Origin: Sporofaciens musculi
Lineage (GTDB): Bacteria; Bacillota; Clostridia; Lachnospirales; Lachnospiraceae
Assembly: GCF_009830285.1 (NCBI RefSeq)
Contig: NZ_WUQX01000001.1
Coordinates: 3,596,501-3,660,500 of the forward strand
DNA length: 64,000 nt
Direction: 5' to 3'
The notes beneath the pieces were generated by a model, which made no database searches, had not been told where the DNA came from, and saw only the letters and a program-made list of their open reading frames with translations. This document shows, piece after piece, positions 1 through 8,661 of this stretch (its first letter is position 1; each line of letters starts with the position of its first letter). Made by a program: the position numbers and the translations under genes.

Positions 1-1425
1 TTTTCTATAATCCCCATTTTCCTTTTCTTAAGGGTTTCTATGACTGTCATAATGGAACAGTACATTTCACTGCCGCTTTCCTTGCGAAAACCTCCAGCCA
101 TTTTCTGGCGATTTTTTGCTTTCCGTAAATCTCGTTCCGAAATATTGTCATCAAAGGGCACGGAAAAATCATGCAAGAATAAAAGATGGTTATGACTGTA
201 TTTATCCATACGGTTAAGTAATGTCTTTTCCTCTTTTTTTCGCATATTTATGTCTGGTCGTTTTATTTTCTGCCTCTCCTTTTCGTATCAGGGAAAAATA
301 TTTTTCTTCATATTCCCTTAGGATTGCAGGCGGAAATGATGGGAACCCCTGCCCTAGTAATTCTTTCCGTTCCCGATTCATTTCACACAGGAGCGCACTC
401 ATCTCCCCGGACCATGCATTCCCTGTTTCCTCCGTATTTTTTCGGAGATAACGGATGATGTGGACATTGCATTCTGCGTGATCCGTGCCAAAGTGGTACA
501 ATGCGGTTTCATGGTCATGGAGAAGAATCCCTGTATAGTGTTTCAAAAATACAGTCCCTTCAGTGCTTCTATGGATTTGCCGCCCATGGCATGGTATACC
601 ACGCTGTTTTTTATGCTGAAATTCCGGATATAATTCTGTTTCCCATTTACTGTTACCACTGTGGCATCGGTTGCAACAACTTTTTGGTTCAACAGTTCGT
701 TTTCCAAATTTGAAATGCTTGTTTGAGAAACCGACGCCAGTTTTTTGCAAAATCCATAGACGCTCCCTTCTGATAATTCGAGTTCTCCGTTACCGGCTGC
801 ATTTAAAAAAGAAGCAATCCTGTCGTTTGACATAACCCCTTCACTATACAGGGATACAGCCAGCGCTTTTACATTTGCTCCATAGGTAACATCACTGCGG
901 TATTCTTTTGGAATGTGTAAAACCCCTTCTTTATCTGCATAGATACGGATTTCTGTAATCATCGGTTCCACAGCTAGATCAACCACATATTTTGTTGACG
1001 TATTTCTGTCCGGCTGCATTACCAATCATTTTTACTTCATGTCTGCATTTGCCGGAAGCAATTTTTACTTCTATCTCTGCTTTTGTAAGCGTTGTTCCTT
1101 TATGCCCTTTTTGTCCGCCTGCTTTACGTTTTGTTTTCTTTCTTCCGTTATAGGTATTTGCAGGTTTTCCGCCTTTTTGATCGGTAGATGGTGGAAGGGA
1201 AGTATTGGAGCTGTCATGATTGATAATACTTTTCAGACGTGCATTATCGTCTTTAAGCAGTCGGTTTTCTTGACGTAAGAGCTGGTTCTCTTCTTTTAAA
1301 TCTGCGATTTCCGCTTTCAATTCCCCAACTTCCTGTTTGTGTTCTTTTTCAACCGTATCCAGACGCCCCATGATTTCCATGAGCTGCTGGTACATTCCAT
1401 TTTCATAGTTGCTTTTTCTTCCCAT
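1..1425 (-). pseudogene. IS66 transposase (TnpC-type), frameshifted
   Basis: This is the DDE transposase of the IS66 copy. Compared base by base with the intact gene at 44060-45523 it has one extra base near 996-999, one base missing in an A5 run at 545-549 (A6 in the intact copy) and one extra base in a T7 run at 234-240 (six in the intact copy). Reading frame is therefore lost three times and the product is split into three pieces. The natural start is the ATG at 1425, preceded by AAGGAGATGCCCC, rather than the ATG at 1446. The N-terminus is a leucine-zipper-like coiled coil followed by the conserved HDSSNTSLPPS segment. The last ~13 codons lie outside the window. Two of the three changes are in homopolymers, so sequencing error is an alternative to decay. 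Confidence 0.9.
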
Positions 1426-1733
1426 GGGGCATCTCCTTCCGTTCATTTCTGATAACCATAGTTTATCAGAAATGAATAGAAAAGAAAAATCCTCTTTAGA
1501 ATAGGTTCGTCAAAATGACGGTGGATTATTTTTGTGTATTCCAGAGGTTCTGTGGAATACCGGTCACAAAAACTATGAAAATGGGATTCTGAACAGACAT
1601 GTTGTTCAAAAGTTATCCACATACTAATCACAAAGCAATTAAATTCGTGAAATTACGTGTTTCCATGTGGATAATCAGAAGAAAAAACTTTTTCAATTTC
1701 TCTCTTTTGCCAGTCGCAAGGCTGAACTGTTAC
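1..1733 (-). mobile_element. IS66-family insertion sequence, copy 1, cut by window edge
   Basis: This is a second, nearly identical copy of the complete IS66 element at 43751-45567, in the opposite orientation. It ends at 1733 with the same terminal inverted repeat (TCGCAAGGCTGAACTGTTAC). About 84 bp of the other end lies left of the window, so its target duplication cannot be checked. It sits inside the adenine methyltransferase gene whose 5' part is at 1734-2371. Its transposase gene carries three single-base indels relative to the intact copy, so this copy probably cannot move unless helped in trans. Confidence 0.93.
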
Positions 1734-2371
1734 CCTTTATGCGCTAAAAGCACATCTAGCAGATCATTCTGCCCTTTATCATCCAGTTCGCACCGATACT
1801 GTTTTCCATGCCTGGTACCCAGGACATAAGGCGGGTCATTGTATATCAGTACTTTGGGGTGGTTGAAACGCTCTATTACGTCCACTGCAGGTAGGCACTC
1901 TATCTGCACACCTCTCAGCCTCTCTGCTGCCTGCATAATCTTTGAAGGCAGATTGCACCAGTCCTGGGACGCATAGGAACGTTCCCGCCCTTGGACATCA
2001 TTCTTCCAACCAACCTTTTCTCCGTTTGTCCTAAACCCGTGCCCCATATTAAGCCTTATGTAAAAATTTACGGCCTTTTCAAAGCTATCTACCGGTACCG
2101 TAGCAAATGCCTTATCATAAACCTGCCGTGCATAGGGTGTGTAGTAAATCTCACGTGCCAGTCGTTCGGGATCTTTTTTTATCCACTCGAACAGATTCAC
2201 TGCGTTGCCATCCAAGTCATTTACTGTTTCGATATTACTTCGAGGCTTATTAAATAGGACAGCACCGCTTCCAAAGAACGGATCCAGATAACTATGGTGC
2301 GTAGGAAAGAATTCTATAATCCATTTCGCAATGCTCCATTTGCTTCCTGGATACTTAAATATTGCCTTCAT
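1730..2371 (-). pseudogene. D12-class (Dam-like) DNA adenine methyltransferase, 3' end removed by IS66
   Basis: The 5' part encodes an N6-adenine DNA methyltransferase. The SAM-binding motif DPFFGSGAVLF is near residues 31-41 and the catalytic motif NDPPYV near residue 177. That order (motif I, then DPPY) is the alpha-class Dam/D12 layout. Family members are usually 260-290 residues; this frame stops at residue 213 because the first bases of the IS66 inverted repeat (GTAAC) supply a TAA. The ATG at 2371 has a good site (GGAGGAAGGAT). If it is a phage orphan methylase it would protect element DNA or alter regulation. The missing C-terminus is probably beyond the left edge, on the other side of the IS. 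The truncated product lacks the C-terminal part of the fold and is likely inactive. Confidence 0.85.
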
Positions 2372-2489
2372 ATCCTTCCTCCAAGTGCCCGATTTACTGT
2401 ATCAAACAGAACACAAACATCCTACGCAGTCCTTGCTTTTCCCCTTAGATTCAAGTGCAATACATTCATCGGAATCTGTCTGCATACGC

Positions 2490-2843
2490 TTAGTCCATTT
2501 TTTTTACTACATATCCGTTTCTACTCAAATGTAAAATACATCTCTTAACACTGCCGCTTTCTCTAAATGCTTTTAATTCCCTGAGCCACTTTGCAAGTTG
2601 CTTATGTTGCATACCACAATCATTACAGTCTATTTTATCTTCGCAATGCTTTATTGCTTCGTCCAATGTCATCATACTATTTTTATTAGTGACAACATCT
2701 ATTTCTGACTCCCGAAAGTAATACCTTGAATCTTCACGCTTTACGGGTTCGCAGGTATAACCTTTTATTTTATCTATTTCTTCTTCCACAATTTTGTATA
2801 ATTTCCCAGTTCGTTTACTTTTTACAACATCACCAATTTTCAT
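2490..2843 (-). CDS. Hypothetical phage-type protein, 117 aa
   Basis: No family recognised. The start at 2843 is chosen over an in-frame ATG at 2870 because AGGAGG lies just upstream of it. The N-terminal third (MKIGDVVKSKRTGKLYKIVEE) looks like a small beta-barrel of the KOW/SH3 or YopX-like type seen in phage early proteins. The middle contains a DCNDCGMQHKQLAKWLRELK stretch with three cysteines and a histidine. It overlaps the end of the upstream 45-aa reading frame and is codirectional with the methyltransferase fragment, so it is probably part of the same leftward early operon. Function unknown. Confidence 0.6.
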   Translation of the reverse strand: MKIGDVVKSKRTGKLYKIVEEEIDKIKGYTCEPVKREDSRYYFRESEIDVVTNKNSMMTLDEAIKHCEDKIDCNDCGMQHKQLAKWLRELKAFRESGSVKRCILHLSRNGYVVKKMD

Positions 2844-2967
2844 ACATCCTCCTAACTTCCAGTTCGTCAACCCACTCCCTGTACTGCATACAGTAATAAT
2901 AGAGTTCCAGAAAGCGGTGTTTACTGATCTCGTATTTCTTTTTGTTTATTGGCCTTACATCCGGCAC
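2830..2967 (-). pseudogene. N-terminal fragment of a phage regulator-like protein, 45 aa
   Basis: A GTG start at 2967 behind GGGGAGGGATTGGA opens a 45-codon frame. Its core KKKYEISKHRFLELYYYC, followed by QYREWVDEL, I recognise from memory as the N-terminus of a family of ~120-140 aa phage proteins that act near the end of the early region (ArpU/DUF1492-like). The family's remaining two thirds are absent, and the frame ends 14 nt inside the next gene. It is either a decayed remnant or a short surviving peptide. The family identification is tentative. Confidence 0.45.
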
Positions 2968-3090
2968 TCCAATCCCTCCCCTAATCCTTTGCTTATACTC
3001 TTAACTCTCTTACTTAATATCATTATTTTCCTACTTCCTAAGTCCGTAAATATAATAATTTCTCATTCAAATGTTTTAAAAACTTTTTCA

Positions 3091-3119
3091 TTTAAAACAT
3101 TTTATATTAATGGTATAAT
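3091..3119 (+). promoter_or_regulatory. Promoter with extended -10 for the zinc-ribbon gene
   Basis: TTTAAA, 17 bp, then TATAAT at 3114-3119 preceded by TGG, giving an extended -10 (TGnTATAAT). The start codon lies 31 bp downstream of the -10. It drives rightward transcription against the leftward operon around it. Confidence 0.6.
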
Positions 3120-3150
3120 ATTGCCATCTTAACTGAAAAGGGGGTTAATT

Positions 3151-3297
3151 ATGGGCATAATTACATTTACTTGTCCAAAATGCGGCACAACAAGACATAT
3201 CACGCCAAATACCGGATTTGCTTGTACCGGATGTAAAACGAAATATTCCATCGGTCCAAATGGTGAAATCCGCAATGCACGTGCACCTAAAAAATAA
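3151..3297 (+). CDS. Small zinc-ribbon protein, 48 aa
   Basis: The frame encodes MGIITFTCPKCGTTRHI and continues through a second CTGC pair, so four cysteines form a CPxCG-x(n)-CxGC zinc ribbon. The C-terminus is basic (RNARAPKK), which would suit nucleic-acid binding. The site AAAAGGGGGTT precedes the ATG, and a clear promoter lies upstream. It is the only rightward gene in this part of the element, so it is probably expressed independently, possibly in the integrated state. Function unknown; small zinc ribbons are common in Clostridia and their phages. Confidence 0.7.
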   Translation: MGIITFTCPKCGTTRHITPNTGFACTGCKTKYSIGPNGEIRNARAPKK

Positions 3298-3305
3298 TAT
3301 CTCCT

Positions 3306-3342
3306 AGCCACATGTTAATTCCCACACAATTTTCATGTGGCT
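3306..3342 (+). terminator. Hairpin between convergent genes
   Basis: AGCCACATG and CATGTGGCT form a perfect 9-bp stem with a 19-nt loop just after the zinc-ribbon stop codon. No T run follows on either strand, so terminator function is only likely from its position between convergent transcription units. Confidence 0.4.
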
Positions 3343-3473
3343 CTCACACACCGTTTCATATCTATTAGTCATTTATCTACCGCTTTACGTTAATCCTCCG
3401 TTAATTTCAACGCCTACTGCCATCTGCGACATCTTCAATCAAATCCTATCCTCCCACTCTACTCCGATCTAAT

Positions 3474-4172
3474 TTATTGTATCCACGCCTCTTGTGGCAT
3501 ATTTGCCAGAATCCTGTCTAATTCTTCAACTCCCTTACCCCATTGATATTTGAATCCCACTGATTCCTCCTCCGCTTTTTCAAACACATCCTCTATCCGT
3601 TTCACCATCTGTAGGTATCCTGTGTTTTGGTCTCGCAATATATCCATTGCTGCTTTCAGACAGTCGTACCTATACCGCAAAGCTATAAATGATTGGTATA
3701 TGCGAAAACACTGTCTTGCTGCCGCAATTATTTCATCTTTTGTCAGCCTTTTTAGCACCTTTTTACTTTCATCCTCCGCAAACGCCTCTGTGCATGACAA
3801 TCCAAAATAATCTCCCTCATATGCATCATATCCAAGAAGTCTTCCAAAATCTTCACCGGCTCCGATTGCCACAAAGAATTTATCAAAACAATCTGGTATC
3901 CATTCTTCATTTAAATCTCGCTGCATCTGGTCACACTCCGCGCATAGATCAGCAAACATCATTTTAAATTCATAGGCTTCATCTTCATTTCCATCCAAAG
4001 CGTTGAACAGAGTATCTTCGTCTGTATCACAATACCAGTGCACATCCCCACATTCTCCTTGGATATTCCACAGTTCCTCCTGGATACTATCCAGGTTCAG
4101 ATTCCTAACTATAGGCTTTTTGTACCTTAGATTAAGCGCCTTCTGTCTTTTTGTTTCTTCTGCATCTACCAT
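3474..4172 (-). CDS. Hypothetical acidic protein, 232 aa
   Basis: No function recognised. The start at 4172 is chosen because AAGGTGATAATA precedes it; the in-frame ATG at 4193 has no good site. The protein is acidic and helical, with CGDVHWYCDTDEDTLFNAL early, a CAECDQMQRDLNEEWIPDCFD segment, and a C-terminal helical stretch. No membrane segment is visible. Its frame follows the 58-aa gene at 4187 by 14 bp, so the two are probably translated together. Proteins like this occur as cargo of Firmicutes mobile elements, but I cannot assign a role. Confidence 0.65.
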   Translation of the reverse strand: MVDAEETKRQKALNLRYKKPIVRNLNLDSIQEELWNIQGECGDVHWYCDTDEDTLFNALDGNEDEAYEFKMMFADLCAECDQMQRDLNEEWIPDCFDKFFVAIGAGEDFGRLLGYDAYEGDYFGLSCTEAFAEDESKKVLKRLTKDEIIAAARQCFRIYQSFIALRYRYDCLKAAMDILRDQNTGYLQMVKRIEDVFEKAEEESVGFKYQWGKGVEELDRILANMPQEAWIQ

Positions 4173-4186
4173 TATTATCACCTTAT

Positions 4187-4363
4187 CTAACATCCAGAAC
4201 TCTTTTCATGCTCTTTATCAATAAGAACCCGTAGTTGATTCAGCTCTTTGTCTATGCCAGCAAATTCCTCATCATATTGTGGTTTCCAGTTTATTCCAGA
4301 TGTGATAAGTGTTAATTTTCGGTCTACCAGATACAAATATCTCAATACATCTTTTTCAATCAT
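4187..4363 (-). CDS. Small hypothetical protein, 58 aa
   Basis: An ATG at 4363 opens a 58-codon frame (MIEKDVLRYLYLVDRKLTL at the N-terminus, ending EHEKSSGC). GGAGG lies 13 nt upstream, slightly far. It is followed closely by the 232-aa gene in the same direction. It is mostly helical with alternating charges and no membrane segment. The conserved packing in the operon supports it being real; function unknown. Confidence 0.5.
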   Translation of the reverse strand: MIEKDVLRYLYLVDRKLTLITSGINWKPQYDEEFAGIDKELNQLRVLIDKEHEKSSGC

Positions 4364-4443
4364 ATTCTTTTCTCTACCTCCGCTAACTTTCTGTTTAGCT
4401 TATAACCCCAACCACAAAAAAATATATCATTCACACCTATCAC

Positions 4444-4566
4444 TTAATACGTCGCCGGTAATAACAACGCCCACATACACCATGCTGATTTCGTAACATA
4501 CACTCCGACCGCAACCGCTATCCCTGTTGCGATCCATGCTGCTGCCCTTGCCTTCTTATCATCCAT
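4444..4566 (-). CDS. Small single-pass membrane protein, 40 aa
   Basis: The frame MDDKKARAAAWIATGIAVAV, then GVYVTKSAWCMWALLLPATY, starts at 4566 behind GAAAGGGGGTAATTGC, an excellent ribosome-binding site. A charged N-terminus is followed by one or two hydrophobic stretches. Its size, RBS quality and operon position fit a phage or element micropeptide; function unknown. Confidence 0.55.
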   Translation of the reverse strand: MDDKKARAAAWIATGIAVAVGVYVTKSAWCMWALLLPATY

Positions 4567-4610
4567 GCAATTACCCCCTTTCTTGCGCCAGCGCAATTTC
4601 TTCATCAATC

Positions 4611-5466
4611 TCAAAACCCTATAAAATCAAACAAATTCATCTGGTCTTCTTTATCAAATACAAGCATTTCTTCTTTTGCCCTCTGATAAAAATTTCGGTC
4701 AATCTCAAAACCATATGCACTCCTGCCAAGTTCAAATGCCGCCCTTAACGTTGCACCGCTTCCAGCACATGGATCTATCACTACATCCCCCTCATCCGTA
4801 AATATTTCAATCAGCTTTTTTAACACCATAATGGGTTTTTGCGCAGGGTGAATCTTCGGTATTTCTTTCCCATCACGCTCCCAGGAAAACCAGTTAAAAA
4901 TCATACGTCCTGTACCGCGGATGTTCTTACCGCTTTCATCAATCTGCAAGCCATTTCTGAATTTAGGTAATTTATCGCGGTATAGAAGTAATGCATATTC
5001 TGTCGCCCCCCACAATACGCATATTGGCTTTCAGCACTTGCGGACTGTAATTCTTACAGAATATCAATGGTATATAATGAATAAATCCATGTTTCACCGC
5101 CGCATCAATCAACGTATGAATCTGTTCAAATGCACAAAATACAATCATGCATGGGGAATTACTGCTTCTTCCCCTTGACACTGGTTTCATATCATCTTTC
5201 TTCAACATTTTTGAACAGAAGTGGAAATACTCATACAGGTTGAAATTATAATCCGAATGAAACGCCGCCTTCCCTGCAAGTTTGCTTTCTCCCTTTTTGC
5301 TGTCTCCGCCGTTATACCACATTGGATTGCTGCCATAGAAATTATTGCCTACGTTATAGGGGACATCCGCTATGATAAGCTGTGCCGGTGGAATTCCATA
5401 TCTCTTGTAATTCTGCATAGAATCTCTATACAATTCACATTTAATTTTTTTCTTTCTCTGGTCCAT
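4611..5466 (-). pseudogene. Beta-class DNA methyltransferase split by one extra base in a G6 run
   Basis: The two halves form one DNA-modification methyltransferase. The N-terminal half (start 5466, site AAGGA) carries a catalytic-type ADVPYN motif (DVPY in place of the usual DPPY/NPPY). The C-terminal half carries the HPAQKP motif and the SAM-binding motif DPCAGSGATL. Catalytic motif first and SAM motif last is the beta-class order. At 5006-5011 a G6 run (minus strand) puts the halves out of frame; with G5 the protein would read ...MRIVGATEYALL... as one 284-aa chain. As written the first half stops at 4972. It may be a true frameshift, a length-variable tract, or a sequencing error. It neighbours phage-like early genes, as orphan phage methylases often do. 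Confidence 0.8.
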
Positions 5467-5507
5467 TTCTTTTCATTCCTTGCAATCTGTATTTAACTTG
5501 ATATCTC

Positions 5508-5723
5508 TCATATTTTCATTGGCATAAACCAATCCAATTTCCGGCGCTTCACATAACTCCTAAAATTTCCATATGTGCTATAAACTTTAAAATATTTTTC
5601 TACATATTCGTAGGTATCTTTTATCGACTTACCACTAAACAGCAATTCTTGTATGCGTGAATAATAAGGGTCAAACATACTCCGCCCTTTTTGATATCTA
5701 TGACGCAATTTCTTCTCTGTCAA
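5508..5723 (-). CDS. Small basic, probably DNA-binding protein, 71 aa
   Basis: The start is TTG at 5723 with AGGAGG six bases upstream; an ATG slightly upstream is out of frame and immediately stopped. The sequence is basic and tyrosine-rich, with a LLFSGKSIKDTYEYVEKYF segment that resembles the helix-turn-helix of transposase/resolvase-like proteins. It is codirectional with the ParA/ParB operon and follows a strong hairpin. DNA binding is an inference from composition and the helix pattern only. Confidence 0.5.
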   Translation of the reverse strand: MTEKKLRHRYQKGRSMFDPYYSRIQELLFSGKSIKDTYEYVEKYFKVYSTYGNFRSYVKRRKLDWFMPMKI

Positions 5724-5738
5724 ACCATCCTCCTTTCC

Positions 5739-5761
5739 CCTCCGGCAAAAAAAGCCGGAGG
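5739..5761 (-). promoter_or_regulatory. Strong leader hairpin upstream of the 71-aa gene
   Basis: CCTCCGGC and GCCGGAGG form a perfect 8-bp GC-rich stem around seven identical bases. On the leftward transcript it lies about 10 nt upstream of the AGGAGG of the TTG-started gene. There is no U run after it, so it is more likely an mRNA-processing or stabilising hairpin than a terminator. Confidence 0.45.
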
Positions 5762-5819
5762 CTGCTTATCGGTTATCCTGATGCCTGTGATACAATGTGC
5801 ATCCCCACCAGTGTTGATG

Positions 5820-6017
5820 CTATAACTTTTTTATTTCTTCATAAGGTAATCCCCGTGTATATCCATCCGCCATACTCACCCATACTATATCTGTAAAACC
5901 TATCCTTCCAAATCCATACACGTTCCCTTGGCCGGATATCTTTTTCCCGAAATCTTGTACATTGCTAAATCCTACAAGGTCTCCTCTTTTCAAATCCTTA
6001 AATTCATTGAGGTTCAT
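5820..6017 (-). CDS. Hypothetical protein, 65 aa
   Basis: No family recognised. The N-terminus (MNLNEFKDLKRGDLVGFSN) suggests a small beta-barrel. The ATG at 6017 lies four bases after the ParB stop codon and shares the GAAAGGG in the end of parB, so it is probably translationally coupled to ParB. It is rich in glycine and aromatic residues with no membrane segment. Confidence 0.55.
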   Translation of the reverse strand: MNLNEFKDLKRGDLVGFSNVQDFGKKISGQGNVYGFGRIGFTDIVWVSMADGYTRGLPYEEIKKL

Positions 6018-6021
6018 ATTC

Positions 6022-7407
6022 TCAAACCCTTTCTATCGCCATGATGCAGTAACCATCAACAATCCCCGTGTAATCTTCCAAAATGTAGGTCACAAGAACC
6101 TTGAGCATTTGCCCTGTAAATAGCCCCTCTGCATATTCCATCAACTCAAGAACATCCCCCTCTCGGTAATTCCGGTCATTTTTCTGGAGTTCAAACGTTT
6201 TTCTTCCGCTGCTAACCTCCTCAAAGAAGGTCCTTCCAATCTTTATTTTATGTACCTGGTGTCCGCCGTTTGGGGATTCACTTGGAAGTTTTTCCATCCT
6301 TTCTTCATCCGCCTGCTGCCTGAGTTTTCTCGCTGTTTCCCTGTCTATTCTATCCTGTTCTTCAGAATACCTCTGTTCTTCTGTTTTTTCAGTCTCCGCC
6401 TTATTGATATATTGGTCACACTTCCGGCAGGTGCCAGTCCTTACATTACATGTGGAATAGTTTTTACATGAATAACAGATAGATGTCATACTCTCTGGGT
6501 GTGGGGCTTGGTATTCGCTGCCTGCTGCCATCCTGGCTTCATTTCCTGCATTTTCTTCATGATGGCTGCCTGCTGCCGACTGGATCGGATCCTCTGCTTT
6601 GTCTGTCTCAAATTCATCTGACTTTTCACTATTCTGGGCTTCTTCTTCGGTGTCAGAATCTGACACCGGCTTTTCTTTTAATCCCTTGATTGTCCGATAA
6701 GTCAACTCCCCTGTGTTCTCCAAAATCTCCAGGGCTTTTTTCTGGTCATCCTCCGTCATCCCCGATAGCTCATAAACTGCGGAAAATGTAAGGCGGTTTT
6801 TATCCAGCTCTTTCTTGAAATCAGGAATCAGATTGTTATTCACAGCCTCTATCTGTGCTGCCTTTGTATTAGATATATTCAGCAGCTCTGCAATTACCTC
6901 CCGAATCCTGCCCGACTGCAGGTTATAGCCTTTCAGTTCAATACCGTTTGCTTTCATTTCTTCCAAAGTCTCTTTTAATTCATTTTCTTCCCTGAGCAGG
7001 GTCGCAACATCCTTATTTCGATGGCTGTTAGCTATTATCATAGCTACCTTTTCCTCATGGGATGTGGCAGGTGCAACGACATTGCATGTCACAAATTCAA
7101 ACTCTTTATACCCTCGTTCTACCAGCAGACGCAGCGCACGCCACCGACGCTCACCGGAAATCAATTTATACTCACCAACGGCTTCAAGCGGCTCATACTT
7201 AACGACCAACCCCTCCAATAATCCGATTGCAAGTATCTCCCCTGCTTTCTGCTCAATATCTTCCTGTGGGTAAAAATTATCTTCATTGGCATAAATCTTG
7301 AAGATGGACAAATCCCTTGTCCGAAACCTCGCCCTTGGTTCTGTCTCATCTATACCGGCTTTCGTCTGTCTATTTAAAGCGTTCAATACTGTATATCCTG
7401 TTGCCAT
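6022..7407 (-). CDS. ParB-like partition protein with Cys cluster and C-terminal DUF3850 domain, 461 aa
   Basis: Residues ~30-130 form a ParB/Srx nuclease-like domain, with GEYKLISGERRWRA as the hallmark ParB box, followed by a helical HTH region to ~230. A charged low-complexity linker leads to a cysteine cluster (CYSCKNYSTCNVRTGTCRKC, ~309-330) that could bind zinc. The C-terminal ~75 residues (HKIKIGRTFFEEV, KTFELQKNDRNY, GDVLEL) match the ASCH-like DUF3850 fold, thought to bind RNA or modified nucleotides. It starts two bases after parA. With ParA it would segregate or position the element's DNA, or act as a regulator. Most ParBs end with a dimerisation domain; here that slot is taken by DUF3850. 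Family calls are from motif memory. Confidence 0.85.
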   Translation of the reverse strand: MATGYTVLNALNRQTKAGIDETEPRARFRTRDLSIFKIYANEDNFYPQEDIEQKAGEILAIGLLEGLVVKYEPLEAVGEYKLISGERRWRALRLLVERGYKEFEFVTCNVVAPATSHEEKVAMIIANSHRNKDVATLLREENELKETLEEMKANGIELKGYNLQSGRIREVIAELLNISNTKAAQIEAVNNNLIPDFKKELDKNRLTFSAVYELSGMTEDDQKKALEILENTGELTYRTIKGLKEKPVSDSDTEEEAQNSEKSDEFETDKAEDPIQSAAGSHHEENAGNEARMAAGSEYQAPHPESMTSICYSCKNYSTCNVRTGTCRKCDQYINKAETEKTEEQRYSEEQDRIDRETARKLRQQADEERMEKLPSESPNGGHQVHKIKIGRTFFEEVSSGRKTFELQKNDRNYREGDVLELMEYAEGLFTGQMLKVLVTYILEDYTGIVDGYCIMAIERV

Positions 7408-7409
7408 TT

Positions 7410-8207
7410 TTATACATCCCTCCCTTCGCCTTCTTCCAGTTCCTCCACAAGTTCAGCCACAACATCCCTGTAATCCTTTGAAGCGATACATTTAGGTGAA
7501 AATTCCGGAAGGGGCCGCGCCTCTATGGCCGCCCGTTCCGCAATCACAGAACGCCTTATGGTGGTTGAAAATACATCAAACCCTGATGTATTCTTTAACC
7601 AGTCCTCAAACTCTAAGGAGGTTTTATTTTTCTGCCGCATGGTCAGCAGCGCTTTTATGCGGAGAGCTGGATGAATCTGCTTTAGTTCTTCAATCTGTTC
7701 AGCCATATTCATGATTGCACGCACTTCATAACCGCCTACCTTTATTGGCACAATGACAAGCCCTGCTGCCATCAGGATGTTAATGACCACCATGTCAAAC
7801 AATCTGCCGCAATCACAAATACAGTAATCGTAAGCGTCTGTAACCTCTCCCAGTGCATCCCTCAGACGGAAGATCTGGTTATCTTCTGATTTCATCAAAA
7901 GATTCATGTCCGTCTGCATGAGATATCCGTTTGCAGGAATCATATCTATGTGTGTGAACCTGGTCGCCTTAATTGTGTCTGTGGTATGAAAACTGCCGCC
8001 GACACTCACATGCTTCTCTAGCAATTCACTCATGCCGATTCCCTCTGGTTCATAGCATCCATATGTATCAGAGGTATCCCCTTGCTGGTCTCCCTCTATG
8101 ATTAATACGCGCTTTTTTAATTCCTCACCTAAAATGTAAGCTATGGAATCGGCGCTTGTTGTCTTTCCGATCCCGCCTTTAGGCGACATGACCGCTATAA
8201 TCTTCAT
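7410..8207 (-). CDS. ParA-family ATPase, 265 aa
   Basis: A soluble deviant Walker-type ATPase. The start at 8207 (MKIIAVMSPKGGIGKTT) is chosen over an upstream in-frame start because AGGAGGACGGTT precedes it and the P-loop then sits at residues 9-17, the usual place. Walker A' is KGGIGKTT; the Walker B region is YDYCICDCG. It overlaps the end of the 157-aa gene upstream by 29 bp and is followed two bases later by parB, giving a classic parAB pair. ATP-dependent partition of the excised element is the likely role. Such pairs also occur on phage-plasmids, so the element may be able to persist outside the chromosome. Confidence 0.88.
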   Translation of the reverse strand: MKIIAVMSPKGGIGKTTSADSIAYILGEELKKRVLIIEGDQQGDTSDTYGCYEPEGIGMSELLEKHVSVGGSFHTTDTIKATRFTHIDMIPANGYLMQTDMNLLMKSEDNQIFRLRDALGEVTDAYDYCICDCGRLFDMVVINILMAAGLVIVPIKVGGYEVRAIMNMAEQIEELKQIHPALRIKALLTMRQKNKTSLEFEDWLKNTSGFDVFSTTIRRSVIAERAAIEARPLPEFSPKCIASKDYRDVVAELVEELEEGEGRDV

Positions 8208-8652
8208 AACCGTCCTCCTGTTCTTCTTCTGGCAGCTTTTCCCAATATGGCGGTATCCCTCCGTACTTCTCAAAAACCTGCTCCCAATCAGAATCTTCCC
8301 CTATGTGCTGCCAATATGTGTAGTCCGGTTCTTTCTGTCCGGATACCATTTCATAACCTGTGATAATCCATTTCCCAATCATGACCCTGTCATCCGTCCA
8401 GTAATTCCCTTCACTGTCTATATATACATCTATCAGCCATTTCCCACGCTTTACAGTCCCTTCATATTCCGTCCTCAAATGGTCTTTGTACAATTTCCTG
8501 CGGCATTTATATAACCTTGCCTCTTTAACGCACTTTTCAAGGTATTCCTGATATTCTGGATTCTTATTCCGGTTACTTATATCTTCTAAATAGTCCTGAT
8601 AAAGCAGTTCTTCCGGACACTGTGCAAGATAATCCTGTATGTACCCCATCAC
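8179..8652 (-). CDS. Hypothetical acidic protein, 157 aa
   Basis: No recognised family. It is rich in Tyr, Glu and Asp. The N-terminal half is helical (MMGYIQDYLAQCPEELLYQD); the middle has beta-like segments (KRGKWLIDVYIDSEGNYW). It lies 9 bp after the VRR-NUC gene and overlaps parA by 29 bp, so it is embedded in the replication/partition operon. Either Met1 or Met2 (8652 or 8649) could start it. Function unknown. Confidence 0.6.
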   Translation of the reverse strand: MMGYIQDYLAQCPEELLYQDYLEDISNRNKNPEYQEYLEKCVKEARLYKCRRKLYKDHLRTEYEGTVKRGKWLIDVYIDSEGNYWTDDRVMIGKWIITGYEMVSGQKEPDYTYWQHIGEDSDWEQVFEKYGGIPPYWEKLPEEEQEDGYEDYSGHVA

Positions 8653-8661
8653 TGGAAGCCC

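Noticed and set aside
2383..2472. 28-codon Cys-containing frame on the minus strand ending DCVGCLCSV
   Set aside because: No ribosome-binding site and no conserved pattern; probably chance.
5739..5761. Perfect hairpin read as an intrinsic terminator
   Set aside because: No T run on either strand; kept only as a leader hairpin.
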